64,000 nt of DNA, taken from contig CAIUGM010000022.1 in assembly GCA_903898675.1 (NCBI GenBank), positions 248,001-312,000 of the forward strand, read 5' to 3'. The notes beneath the pieces are model-generated. The model searched no databases. It saw only the letters and a list, made by a program, of their open reading frames with translations, and had not been told where the DNA came from. Positions 9,441-17,719 of this stretch are shown in pieces; the stretch's first letter is position 1, and the number at the start of each line of letters is the position of its first letter. Source of the DNA: an uncultured Verrucomicrobiota bacterium. Lineage in GTDB: Bacteria; Verrucomicrobiota; Verrucomicrobiia; Opitutales; Opitutaceae. Both the position numbers and the translations under genes were made by a program.

Positions 9441-10730
9441 ATGGCCGATCTCATCATTCACGGTGGCAAACCCCTGAGCGGCACCATCACGCCCTCCGGC
9501 AACAAGAACTCCGTCCTGCCCATCCTGTGCGCGACGCTGCTCACCGACGCCAAGGTGACGCTGCGCAACGTCCCGCAGATCACCGACGTCGACAAACTCG
9601 TCAATTTCTTCACCGAGCAGGGCTCGCGCATCACCTGGGACCGCGCCGCCGGCCGCATGGACCTCGACCACTCGGCCTTCGACGCCCGCCGGCTCAACGG
9701 CGAACTGCCCGCCGGCATGCGCTCGTCCGTGTTGCTCTTCGCCCCGCTGCTGCAGCGCATGAAGAAAATCACGCTGCCAACCAACGCCAAGGGCTGCTCG
9801 CTCGGCATCCGCGAACTCGATCCGCACCTCGAGATCCTCGGGAAACTCGGCGCCAGGATCTCCCACAAGGCAAACCTGACCATGGCGCTCCCGGGCCGCT
9901 TCCAGGGCGGCCGGCACTGGCCCGACTACATGTCGGTCACCGCGACGGAGAACTTTGTCATGGCCGCCGTCCTCGCCGAGGGCGAATCCGTCCTCCTGAA
10001 CGCCGCCAGCGAACCCCACGTGCAGGACGTCTGCGCCGTGCTCGTCGCCATGGGCGCGAAGATCGCCGGCCTCGGCACGAGCCAGCTGACCGTCACCGGC
10101 GTGAAGCAGCTCAAGGGCGGGACGTTCACGATCAACACCGACCACCACGAGGTCGTCACCTTCCTCGCCCTCGGCGCCATCACCGGCGGCGAAGTGCGGG
10201 TCAAACACTCCCTGCCGCAGCACTTCGACCTCATCAACCGCTCCTTCGCCAAGCTGGGCGTGAAGATCGAGTACGACGGCGACACCGCCATCGTGCGCAA
10301 AAAGCAAAAGCTGGTCGTGGCCGAACCTTTCACCTCGAATTTGCTGCCGAAGATCGAGGCCGCGCCGTGGCCCTACTTTCCCGTCGACCTGCTGCCCTGC
10401 ATGATCGCGCTCGCGGTGCGCGCGGAGGGCACGGTGATGTTCTGGAACAAGGTTTACGAGGGCGGGTTCACCTGGATGTCCGAGCTCTCCAAGTTCGGTG
10501 CGCACGTCGTCGTCAGCGACCCGCACCGCATCACCGTCTTCGGCGCCAAGCCGCTCCGCCCCGCCGTTGTCGAGGCCCCCTACATCATCCGCGCCGCCGT
10601 CGCGCTCTACATGGTCGCCGCGAGCATCCCCGGCAAATCCGTGGTGAAAAACGCCGACACGATCAAGCGCGCCCATCCCCACTTCGTGGAAAACCTCCAG
10701 AGCCTCGGAGCGGAAGTGGAGTGGAAGTAA
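9441..10730 (+). CDS. murA: UDP-N-acetylglucosamine 1-carboxyvinyltransferase
   Basis: This 429-residue EPSP-synthase-fold enzyme transfers enolpyruvate from PEP to UDP-GlcNAc, the first committed step of peptidoglycan synthesis in the cytoplasm. The KN pair in SGNKNSVLPIL (K22, N23) and a catalytic-loop Cys at 119 (AKGCSLGIRELD) are present, so the fosfomycin-target Cys is retained. The loop differs from the usual GGCxIGxRPVD, and FPVDLLP replaces FPTDxQ, so this is a divergent MurA, possibly a second copy. ATG 9441 gives the expected MADLIIHGGKPLSG N-terminus. The gene ends at a repeat element that separates it from ruvB. Confidence 0.88.
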   Translation: MADLIIHGGKPLSGTITPSGNKNSVLPILCATLLTDAKVTLRNVPQITDVDKLVNFFTEQGSRITWDRAAGRMDLDHSAFDARRLNGELPAGMRSSVLLFAPLLQRMKKITLPTNAKGCSLGIRELDPHLEILGKLGARISHKANLTMALPGRFQGGRHWPDYMSVTATENFVMAAVLAEGESVLLNAASEPHVQDVCAVLVAMGAKIAGLGTSQLTVTGVKQLKGGTFTINTDHHEVVTFLALGAITGGEVRVKHSLPQHFDLINRSFAKLGVKIEYDGDTAIVRKKQKLVVAEPFTSNLLPKIEAAPWPYFPVDLLPCMIALAVRAEGTVMFWNKVYEGGFTWMSELSKFGAHVVVSDPHRITVFGAKPLRPAVVEAPYIIRAAVALYMVAASIPGKSVVKNADTIKRAHPHFVENLQSLGAEVEWK

Positions 10731-10736
10731 GAACAC

Positions 10737-10885
10737 TTAACCACGGATTTCACGGATGAACACGGATCAGCAGCACCAAGTAGCCGCGCTTGAGACTGCG
10801 CGAAAGGGTGGCCGGCTAACCGCCGCGCCTCAACGCAGTTGCCTGCATTCAATCCGTGCTTATCTGCGAAATCCGTGGTTAAAAA
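10737..10885. repeat. Nonad hairpin element (CACGGAT family) with a nested second repeat
   Basis: The left arm (10737-10767) and right arm (10851-10882) are inverted copies: TTAACCACGGATTTC is matched perfectly, then GATnAnCACGGAT. Units recur every 9-10 nt. The interior (10780-10838) is a copy of the GTAGCCGCGCTTGAG family seen at 32236 and 50341, so one element appears to sit inside another. It fills the murA-ruvB gap. Confidence 0.85.
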
Positions 10886-10897
10886 CCTTTCCCTCCC

Positions 10898-11971
10898 TTG
10901 CCTGAATCGAAAATCGAGAATCCAAAATCGAAAATCCCCTCGCCCGCGGCGACGGGCACGAGCTTCATCACCTCCGCGCTCGCTTCACCGGTCTCGCCGG
11001 TCGAGGCCGCGTTGCGCCCGCTCTCGTTCAGCGACTTTGCCGGCCAGCCGAAAACCGTCGAGCGGCTCAAGGTCATGGTCGGCGCCTCGAAACGCCGCGG
11101 TGAGGCGCTGAACCACATTCTGCTCTCCGGCCCTCCCGGCCTCGGCAAGACCACCCTCGCGTTTATCCTCGGTCACGAACTCGGCCGCACGGTGCGCGTC
11201 ACCTCGGGGCCCGTGATTGAAAAGGCCGGCGACCTCGCCGGGCTCCTGACCAACATGGAGGAGGGCGATATCCTCTTCATCGACGAGATCCACCGCATCC
11301 CGAAGACCGTCGAGGAATACCTCTACAGCGCGATGGAGGACTTCCGCCTCGACATCATGATCGACCAGGGCCCGAACGCCCGCAGCGTCCGGCTCTCGAT
11401 CCCGAAGTTCACGCTCATCGGCGCCACGACACGCTCCGGCCTGCTGACCGCCCCGCTCCGCTCGCGCTTCACGCTCAACACCCGGCTCGATTACTACGAC
11501 CGCGCCACCCTCGAGGGGATTGTCCTCCGCAGCTGCGGCCTGCTGAAGGTCGAGATCGACGACGGTGGCGCCAAGGAGATCGCCTCGCGCGCCCGCGGCA
11601 CGCCGCGCATCGCCAACAATCTGGTCAACTTCGTCCGCGACTATGCCTCGGAGAAGGCGGACGGCAAGATCACCAAGCCCGTCGCGGCCGCCGCGCTCGA
11701 GCTGCTGGAGATCGACGCCGCCGGCCTCGACGAGATGGACAAGCGCGTGCTGCGCCTGATGGCCGAGCACTACCAGGGCGGCCCTGTCGGCCTCGGCACC
11801 ATCGCCATCGCCGTCGGCGAGGAAGCCGAGACCCTCGAGGAAGTCCACGAACCGTTTCTGATCCAGGAAGGCTACCTCGCCCGCACCGCCCAGGGCCGCA
11901 TCCTCACCGCCAAGGGCTACCACGCCATCGGCCTGAAGGCCGCGACGGGCGACCAGCAGTCACTGCTATAA
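10898..11971 (+). CDS. ruvB: Holliday junction branch-migration ATPase
   Basis: RuvB is the hexameric AAA+ motor that drives branch migration with RuvA. Walker A GPPGLGKT is at residues 78-85, Walker B DEIH at 129-132, followed by sensor GATTRSGLLTAPLRSRF and the C-terminal winged helix (GPVGLGTIAIAVGEE). The only canonical start in the open frame is TTG at 10898, because TAA lies at 10880. That makes the first dozen or so residues (PESKIENPKSKI) the translation of an intergenic heptad repeat. The core RuvB starts near residue 39 (LRPLSFSDFAGQ). No ruvA or ruvC is adjacent. Confidence 0.92.
   Translation: MPESKIENPKSKIPSPAATGTSFITSALASPVSPVEAALRPLSFSDFAGQPKTVERLKVMVGASKRRGEALNHILLSGPPGLGKTTLAFILGHELGRTVRVTSGPVIEKAGDLAGLLTNMEEGDILFIDEIHRIPKTVEEYLYSAMEDFRLDIMIDQGPNARSVRLSIPKFTLIGATTRSGLLTAPLRSRFTLNTRLDYYDRATLEGIVLRSCGLLKVEIDDGGAKEIASRARGTPRIANNLVNFVRDYASEKADGKITKPVAAAALELLEIDAAGLDEMDKRVLRLMAEHYQGGPVGLGTIAIAVGEEAETLEEVHEPFLIQEGYLARTAQGRILTAKGYHAIGLKAATGDQQSLL
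10901..10936. repeat. Single heptad arm (TCGAAAA family) translated as the RuvB N-terminus
   Basis: Four consecutive 7-nt units read TCGAAAA, TCGAGAA, TCCAAAA and TCGAAAA. The same units occur as the two inverted arms of the element at 42906-43010. No complementary arm lies nearby, so this is a solo or decayed copy. It sits within the ruvB reading frame, directly after the TTG start. Confidence 0.8.
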
Positions 11972-12059
11972 TTGCCCGGGAGTTCTCACCTGTTCCGTGA
12001 AATTTTCCGCCCGCAGGTAATGCATTGAAACCGCCGGGGGAATTTCGGAAGCTGACCGG

Positions 12060-13784
12060 ATGTCCGTCGATTTTGTCGCCCGGCTGCTCCAGCGCCTGCC
12101 CGCCAAGGCGCGGCCTGTCGTCGTCACGCTGATCCTTGGGTTGGCCGCCGGTCTGGCAGCGGTTCTGTTTCACCTGGCGATCCACTTCGTTTACCAGCAC
12201 GGCCTCGAGGAGCTCACGCACCGGTCGCGCGGCACCTTCCTGCTCGGAAGTTTTTTCCTGATCGCGGTCACGTCCGGCTTCACCGGCTGGCTGCTCAGCA
12301 GTTTCTGCCCCGCGGCGGCGGGCAGCGGGATTCCCCAGGTGAAACTGGCCTTCTGGAAGGACTTCGGCTTCATCCCCTGGCGCGTCGTCTGGGTGAAATT
12401 CATCGGCGGCGTCCTGACCGTGGGCGGCGGCAGCAGCCTCGGCCGGGAAGGTCCCTCGGTGCAGCTGGCGGGCGGACTCGCCTCCAACTTGTCGGGCTTT
12501 CTCGGGACCGCGAAGAACGAACGCCGCACCGCCGCCGCCGCGGGCGCCGCCGCCGGCCTGGCCGCGGCCTTCAATACGCCGATCGCCGCCGTCACGTTCG
12601 TCCTCGAGGAAATCATCGGCGACCTCAACAGCCGCCTGCTCGGCAGCGTCCTGCTCGCCGCGGTGCTCGGCGCCCTCGTGGCCCATGGCATCCTCGGCGC
12701 CCAGCCGGCCTTCACGTTGCACGGCCAGGGCACGCCGCAATGGCTGGCGTACGCCCTCACGCCCCTCGTGGCCGTGATCGCCGCCGTGGCGGGTTGCTGG
12801 TTTCAGAAACTGGCGCTCGGTCTGCGGCTGGTCAACCGGCGGCCGAGTCCGCTCCCGCCCTGGGTGCGCACCATGCTGGGCGGCATCGCCGTGTGGGCGA
12901 TCGGCGCGGCGGTTTTCCTCGGCACCGGCCATGCCGGGGTCTTCAGCCTGGGTTACGACGACCTGTCCCTCGCCCTCGACGGCCGGCTGCTCTGGCACAT
13001 CGCCGCGCTGCTGCTCGTCGCCAAGCTGCTCGCCACGGCCGTGTGCTACGGTCTCGGCGGCTGCGGCGGCATCTTTGCCCCGACCCTGTTCTTCGGTGGC
13101 ATGACCGGCGCGGCCCTCTCGGGCCTGGCGGGCCTGGCGCTGCCGCTCACCGGGGCCGACCATGTCACCCTTGCGGTGGTCGGGATGTGCGCCTGCCTCG
13201 GCGCCGTCGTGCGCGCGCCCGTGACCGGCATCCTCATCGTCTTCGAGATGACCCACGAATTCGCCCTCGTGCCGGCGCTGGTGATCGGCGCGCTCATCAG
13301 CGAAATGATCAGCCGCAAACTTTCCCCCGAGAGCTTCTACGAGACCGTGCTGGCGCAGGACGGCCAGCACGTGGAAAAGCTGGTGCCACCGCGCAGCCTG
13401 CGCACCTGGATGGAGCTGCCGGCCGCGCGCATCGCCAATTTTTCCCCCGTCATCATCGGCGATCCCGCTCCGGCCGCCTTGCGCGAATTGCTCGACCGCC
13501 ACGGCCACGAGCGCTTTCCGGTGGTTGAAGGTGGCCGGGTCACGGGCGTGCTCACCCGGCGGGAGGCCGAGGCCGCCCTGGCCGCACACCGCGCGCCGGT
13601 GTACGAGCCTGTCACCAGCTGCACGCCGGCCACTTCCGTCCGCGAGGTCGCCGACCGGATCGTCAGCTCACCCAGCGGGCTGATCGTGGTCCTCGACCAG
13701 CCCGGTGGCGGCGTGATCGGCGTCATCACGATGCACGACCTGCTGCGCGCGCAAATGGCCTTTGCCCGCGAACAGCAGGACTGA
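12060..13784 (+). CDS. ClC-family chloride channel / H+-Cl- antiporter with CBS domains
   Basis: A 574-residue inner-membrane protein with the three ClC selectivity motifs: GSGIP (88-92), GREGP (128-132, gating Glu at 130) and GGIFAPTLFFG. The VLEEIIGD segment supplies a Glu in the position of the internal proton glutamate of ClcA, favouring antiport over channel activity. The C-terminal ~150 residues form a CBS pair (RFPVVEGGRVTGVLTRREAE, IVVLDQPGGGVIGVITMHDL), which usually binds adenine nucleotides for regulation. It stands alone, 88 nt after ruvB. Confidence 0.9.
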   Translation: MSVDFVARLLQRLPAKARPVVVTLILGLAAGLAAVLFHLAIHFVYQHGLEELTHRSRGTFLLGSFFLIAVTSGFTGWLLSSFCPAAAGSGIPQVKLAFWKDFGFIPWRVVWVKFIGGVLTVGGGSSLGREGPSVQLAGGLASNLSGFLGTAKNERRTAAAAGAAAGLAAAFNTPIAAVTFVLEEIIGDLNSRLLGSVLLAAVLGALVAHGILGAQPAFTLHGQGTPQWLAYALTPLVAVIAAVAGCWFQKLALGLRLVNRRPSPLPPWVRTMLGGIAVWAIGAAVFLGTGHAGVFSLGYDDLSLALDGRLLWHIAALLLVAKLLATAVCYGLGGCGGIFAPTLFFGGMTGAALSGLAGLALPLTGADHVTLAVVGMCACLGAVVRAPVTGILIVFEMTHEFALVPALVIGALISEMISRKLSPESFYETVLAQDGQHVEKLVPPRSLRTWMELPAARIANFSPVIIGDPAPAALRELLDRHGHERFPVVEGGRVTGVLTRREAEAALAAHRAPVYEPVTSCTPATSVREVADRIVSSPSGLIVVLDQPGGGVIGVITMHDLLRAQMAFAREQQD

Positions 13785-13799
13785 ACCGGACGCCGGGCC

Positions 13800-14147
13800 T
13801 TACGCCGCCAGGCGGCGGCCGGCTTTCTGCTCCAACCCGCGATAGATCTCCGGCAGCGGATGACGCTGCAGGGCGGGACGCAGCACCCGCACCGCCACCA
13901 CCGGCCGCGGCCGCAGCGCCGGGACCGGCATTCTCCAGGCCAGCATCCGGCTCACGGCCGCCGGCACGACCCGGGCGACGAGGCCGATGCCGATGAGACT
14001 GTTCACCGCGCCCATCACTTCCAGCCAAAGCGCGCTGGCGTTGGTGCCATCGAGGCCGGTGGCCGGGAAATAGGCCGGCAAAAACGCCGGCAAGAAAGTC
14101 ATCAACGATCCGATCGCGAGGAAGCCGGGTGCATCGCTTGATTTCAT
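13800..14147 (-). CDS. Small membrane protein, unknown function
   Basis: This 115-residue protein is not recognised. It starts MKSSDAPGFLAIGSL with two hydrophobic segments (LAIGSLMTFLPAFLPAYF and NSLIGIGLVARVVPAAV) and a basic tail (EQKAGRRLAA). ATG 14147 is preferred over an upstream ATG at 14258 because GGAGGG lies a few bases before it. It converges on the ClC gene with 15 nt between stops. Confidence 0.6.
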   Translation of the reverse strand: MKSSDAPGFLAIGSLMTFLPAFLPAYFPATGLDGTNASALWLEVMGAVNSLIGIGLVARVVPAAVSRMLAWRMPVPALRPRPVVAVRVLRPALQRHPLPEIYRGLEQKAGRRLAA

Positions 14148-14315
14148 GAGCCCTCCATTGCCAGAACCATGCCAACCCGGGGCCATCCACCTAAACCCCG
14201 GCCGAACGGGGACATAACGTTTTTTAGCAGGCGGATGGGCCACCGAACGGTCCTGCATCTTGCAAGAATTCCGCCCGGGCGTTCCGCAAGTTGCAGCTAG
14301 GCGGGGTGCCTCAGA

Positions 14316-14433
14316 GGGTTAACCACAGAACACACGGAATACACAGAAACAGACCATTGCGGCATGTGGGTAACGATCCGCTCCTGCTCCGGGACTCACC
14401 CGCTTTTCTTCTGCGTGTTCCGTGGTGACCACG
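14316..14433. repeat. Nonad hairpin element (ACCACGGAA family)
   Basis: The left arm (14318-14350) reads as 9-nt units ACCACAGAA, CACACGGAA and TACACAGAA. The right arm (14405-14431) is an imperfect reverse complement ending TTCCGTGGTGACC. It lies just past the 3' end of the SDR gene at 14451. Confidence 0.75.
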
Positions 14434-14450
14434 GCCCGGGGATTTCCCGC

Positions 14451-15161
14451 TCAGAGGTCGCCCAGCTGCGGCCGCAGGACGATTTCCTCGACGACCGTTC
14501 GGCGGCTGAGGCGGTAGACATCCAGGATCGCGCGGCCCACGTCCTCCGCCGGCATCATGCGCTTCGCCGGTACGCCGCTGCCGGACCAGGACGGGGAAAA
14601 GGTCGCGCCGGGATGGATGCAGCAGACCCGCACCCCCTGGTCCTTCAACTCGGCGCGCATCACGGCGCTCAGGCCGGTCAGGCCGTATTTCGCCGCGCAG
14701 TAGGCCGCGCCGTTGGGGTACGACTGCCGGCCGGCGATCGAGCTCATGTTGAACACGTCGCCCCGGCGGCGCTTCACCATGCCGGGGACGAAAGCCTTCG
14801 AGACGAGCAGCACGCTGCGCAGGTTCGCGGCGATCTGCGCGTCGAAATCGGCCACCTTGAGCTTGAGGAACGGCGCGCCAAAAAACTTGCCCGCGTTGTT
14901 GATGAGCACGTCGACCGGCCCGAAGTGCTTGGTGACCGCGCGGGCCAGCGCCGCGACCGAGGCCTCGTCGCTGACGTCGCAGGGGAAGATCTCCACGTCC
15001 GCGCGCCGCTTGATGCAGGCCCGGGCCGTGGCCCGGAGGTTCCTTTCGCTGCGCGCCACCAGGGCGAGCCGTGCGCCCGGGAGCTCCGCCGCGAACACCC
15101 TGGCAATCGCCGCGCCAATCCCCTGCGAGGCGCCGGTGATGAGAATGACTGGTTTATACAT
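14451..15161 (-). CDS. Short-chain dehydrogenase/reductase
   Basis: A 236-residue classical SDR: TGASQGIG nucleotide motif near residue 10, NNAG near 86, and a Ser with YxxxK (YCAAKYG) at the active site. It is probably NADP-dependent because a basic residue follows the first strand (ARSERNL). The substrate is unknown. ATG 15161 (MYKPVILITG) is used rather than 15185, because the eight extra residues are the translation of a flanking hairpin repeat. It lies downstream of folE2 on the same strand, so a role in pterin metabolism is possible but unproven. Confidence 0.85.
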   Translation of the reverse strand: MYKPVILITGASQGIGAAIARVFAAELPGARLALVARSERNLRATARACIKRRADVEIFPCDVSDEASVAALARAVTKHFGPVDVLINNAGKFFGAPFLKLKVADFDAQIAANLRSVLLVSKAFVPGMVKRRRGDVFNMSSIAGRQSYPNGAAYCAAKYGLTGLSAVMRAELKDQGVRVCCIHPGATFSPSWSGSGVPAKRMMPAEDVGRAILDVYRLSRRTVVEEIVLRPQLGDL

Positions 15162-15171
15162 CAAGCAGAGG

Positions 15172-15247
15172 TGCCCACGGAACACACGGAATACACGGAG
15201 AAAATTCAGCTGGTTTCATTTTCGTGTATTCTGTGTGTTCCGTGGGC
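15172..15247. repeat. Near-perfect nonad hairpin between folE2 and the SDR gene
   Basis: The left arm (15173-15205) has units CCCACGGAA, CACACGGAA and TACACGGAG. The right arm (15217-15246) is its reverse complement over about 30 bp with three or so differences. The loop is only about a dozen bases, so a long RNA stem is expected in transcripts of either strand. There is no T-run, so it is not a standard terminator. Confidence 0.85.
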
Positions 15248-15253
15248 CAAAAT

Positions 15254-16225
15254 TCAGCACAGCAGCGCGCCGAAGTCCATGAAGTCCGCGGTGAAGCCGC
15301 CTTTGAGGCCCTTGCAGATCACACTCACGGCGTCGTGCGAGTGCAGCGACTCGAGGTGGGAGCACGCGATACGGAAATCCTTGATGCGCTTGTCGGCGTC
15401 GAACTCCTTGTAGAGCAGCCGCGCCGCGTCCTCGACGAACTTGAGGTAGGCGCCGTTGAGCTCGGCGAATGCCTGCTCGTCCTCGCGCTTCACCATCACC
15501 TGCGTCTCCGTCTGGAGCGCGCGGAGGCACAGCGCATGGATGTCCTCGATCCAGATTTTTTTGCCCTCGGCCTCCTCGATCGTCACCCGGGCCTTGCTGC
15601 GCTGCGAATGCGGCACGGTGTACGCGCCGCGCTGGTCGCGCGCGTGCTCCGACAGCTCGGCCGAGCACGGGCAGGCCGACGAGTACACAAAGTCAAAGTG
15701 CACGAAGCGCCGGTAGCGGCCGTCGCGCGTCATCACGCCCTCGAACGCCACCTGGTAGAACTGGTAGCCCTCGAGCCCGCTGCGCAGGCTCTCGCGCACC
15801 ATCGGGTAGGAGAAGTTGATCTTCAGGCGCGCGTCCTTGCTGTCGACGTTGCGCAGGTAGCTCTTGAGGATCCGGCCCATCCACTCGCCGGTCGTAACCT
15901 CGTCCTTGTGCTCGTAGAACGAGCGCATGATCCGGCTCATGTTGATGCCCTTCAGCTCGGCCTCGAGGGAGACGGTACCCGTGACACTCGTCTCAAGCGT
16001 GAGCGTCTGGCCGGCCTTGGTGCGGTACTTCAGCGGCAGCTTGAAATTGTGGATGCCCACCTGCTGGATCGGGACGTGCGCGCCCTGGATGGCCTCGTGC
16101 GCCACTTCCATCATGTCGGGCATGGAGGCACGGTAGGCGGGCGTCGCGCGGAATTTCTTGTCGTAGGCGCGCTTGATCCGCGGCGGCTGCCCGTCTTCGG
16201 AGCGGTGAAGATACATCTGTTTCAT
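15254..16225 (-). CDS. folE2: GTP cyclohydrolase FolE2 (type IB)
   Basis: A 323-residue protein of COG1469. It converts GTP to 7,8-dihydroneopterin triphosphate, the entry to folate and queuosine/deazapurine synthesis, using a metal less dependent on zinc than FolE. The family motif [19 protein letters not shown] is present, with the metal-site Cys in CPC at 185-187; YTVPHSQRS follows. The next gene upstream on the same strand is a QueD homologue that uses the product, supporting the assignment. Confidence 0.93.
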   Translation of the reverse strand: MKQMYLHRSEDGQPPRIKRAYDKKFRATPAYRASMPDMMEVAHEAIQGAHVPIQQVGIHNFKLPLKYRTKAGQTLTLETSVTGTVSLEAELKGINMSRIMRSFYEHKDEVTTGEWMGRILKSYLRNVDSKDARLKINFSYPMVRESLRSGLEGYQFYQVAFEGVMTRDGRYRRFVHFDFVYSSACPCSAELSEHARDQRGAYTVPHSQRSKARVTIEEAEGKKIWIEDIHALCLRALQTETQVMVKREDEQAFAELNGAYLKFVEDAARLLYKEFDADKRIKDFRIACSHLESLHSHDAVSVICKGLKGGFTADFMDFGALLC

Positions 16226-16274
16226 GGGAGTGGGTGGTCGGGTGGTGGGCGGCGGTGGGGCGGCGCGGGCCGGA

Positions 16275-16763
16275 TCAGGCGACGCCGGGCCCGAAGTATT
16301 CGGCGTAGTTGCGCGGGGTCTCGTACAGGCGCACGCAGTGGAGCCGGCCGGCGGGAAGCCGGGGCGCGATCTGCCGCCAGAACGCCACCACGAGGTTCTC
16401 CGTCGAGGGAATGATCCCGCGCAGGAAACCCACGCCGTCGTTCAGGCTGCGGTGGTCGCAGCGGTCGGCCACGGCTTCGTTCATGATGCGCTTCAGGTCG
16501 CCGAGATCGATGACATAGCCGGTCACGGGATCGGTTGCGCCGGCCACCGTGACCTCGAGCACGTAGTTGTGCCCGTGGGTCTCGTGACAGGGCCCGTACT
16601 GCTTGCGGTTCCAGGCCAGGCTCTTCGCGGGATTGTACAGCCGGTGCGCCGAGTTGAAATGCACCTGGCGGGTGACGAAGACTGTGCCGGCCAGCGACCG
16701 CACCGCCCTGGGCCGGGCCGCGGAGCGGGACGGTGATGGGCGGGAGGCGGCGGGCTTCGACAT
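16275..16763 (-). CDS. queD: 6-carboxytetrahydropterin synthase (QueD/PTPS family)
   Basis: A 162-residue protein with FNSAHRL (zinc His) and [11 protein letters not shown]. The CxxxHGH spacing is that of the QueD group (PTPS-I), which converts dihydroneopterin triphosphate to 6-carboxytetrahydropterin for queuosine synthesis. The final catalytic segment [10 protein letters not shown] supplies a Glu. An Arg/Ser-rich tail of about 25 residues precedes the domain. It lies 49 nt upstream of folE2 in the same direction, so substrate and product enzymes are co-transcribed. Other queuosine genes are absent here. Confidence 0.88.
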   Translation of the reverse strand: MSKPAASRPSPSRSAARPRAVRSLAGTVFVTRQVHFNSAHRLYNPAKSLAWNRKQYGPCHETHGHNYVLEVTVAGATDPVTGYVIDLGDLKRIMNEAVADRCDHRSLNDGVGFLRGIIPSTENLVVAFWRQIAPRLPAGRLHCVRLYETPRNYAEYFGPGVA

Positions 16764-16921
16764 GGGGGGGTCAAGCGAAGCCAGAAACCCGGTGGCGTCA
16801 ACCCTCCGCGCCCGGCCGCGGCACCGGAAGATTTCCGTCGGGCGGAAAGCGCAGGACCGTCCCGTAATCTTGACAAATTAACCGTTGCCCGCGCCACCCC
16901 GCCCGCCGTTCAATCCAACCA

Positions 16922-17716
16922 ATGGCCATGCGCTTCAGCATTCTCGGCAGCGGCAGTGCGGGCAACTCCGCGCTGCTCCAGACCGACAACACCCGCGTGC
17001 TCGTGGACGCCGGGTTTTCCGCCAAGCGCCTGGCCGGCCTGCTCGAGGAGCTGGGTGAAAAACTGGAGAGCATCGACGCGATTTTCCTGACCCACGAGCA
17101 CGGCGACCATGCCGCGGGCCTCGGCGGGCTGGCGCGTTACCCGCACATCAGCGTCTTCGCCAACCGCGCCACCGCGGACAAGGTCCAGGCCGGGCTCAAG
17201 CACCGCATCGCGTGGCAGGTCTTCGAGACCGGCGCCACCTTCCGGTTCCGCGACCTGGAGGTCAGCAGCTTTGCCGTGCCGCACGACGCGCAGGAGCCCG
17301 TCGGTTTCCTGATCGCCCACGGCGAGGACGACCTCCTTTCCCCGCGCCGCAGCCTCGCCTGGCTGACCGATCTCGGCCATGCCCCGCAGCACGTGCGCGA
17401 GCGCATCCGCGACGCCGACGTGCTCGTCGTCGAGGCCAACCATTGCCCGCGGATGCTCGAGGCCGACACCAAGCGCCCCTGGTCCACCAAGCAGCGGATC
17501 AGCGGCCGCCACGGCCATTTGTCCAATGAGGCGGCCCGGGAACTGCTTTCCTCCATCGCCAGCCCGCGCTGGCGCCACGTGTTCTTCGCCCACCTCAGCC
17601 GCGATTGCAATTCCACCGCCGCCGTCGAGACCTCGTGCGGCGCCGTCCTGACCGCCCGGCAGTGCGGTTTCTCCGTCGTCGCCGCCGGCGCCGGCACTCC
17701 CTTCTTCACCTTCTGA
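16922..17716 (+). CDS. WalJ/YycJ-like metallo-beta-lactamase-fold hydrolase
   Basis: A 264-residue protein beginning MRFSILGSGSAGNS with THEHGDHAAG, the HxHxDH metal motif. GSGSxGNS is characteristic of the YycJ/WalJ branch, which acts on DNA or nucleotide phosphodiesters and is linked to cell-wall and DNA-repair phenotypes in other bacteria. The exact substrate here is unknown. Pyruvate kinase follows 3 nt after the stop, so the two genes form an operon. Confidence 0.88.
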   Translation: MAMRFSILGSGSAGNSALLQTDNTRVLVDAGFSAKRLAGLLEELGEKLESIDAIFLTHEHGDHAAGLGGLARYPHISVFANRATADKVQAGLKHRIAWQVFETGATFRFRDLEVSSFAVPHDAQEPVGFLIAHGEDDLLSPRRSLAWLTDLGHAPQHVRERIRDADVLVVEANHCPRMLEADTKRPWSTKQRISGRHGHLSNEAARELLSSIASPRWRHVFFAHLSRDCNSTAAVETSCGAVLTARQCGFSVVAAGAGTPFFTF

Positions 17717-17719
17717 GCC

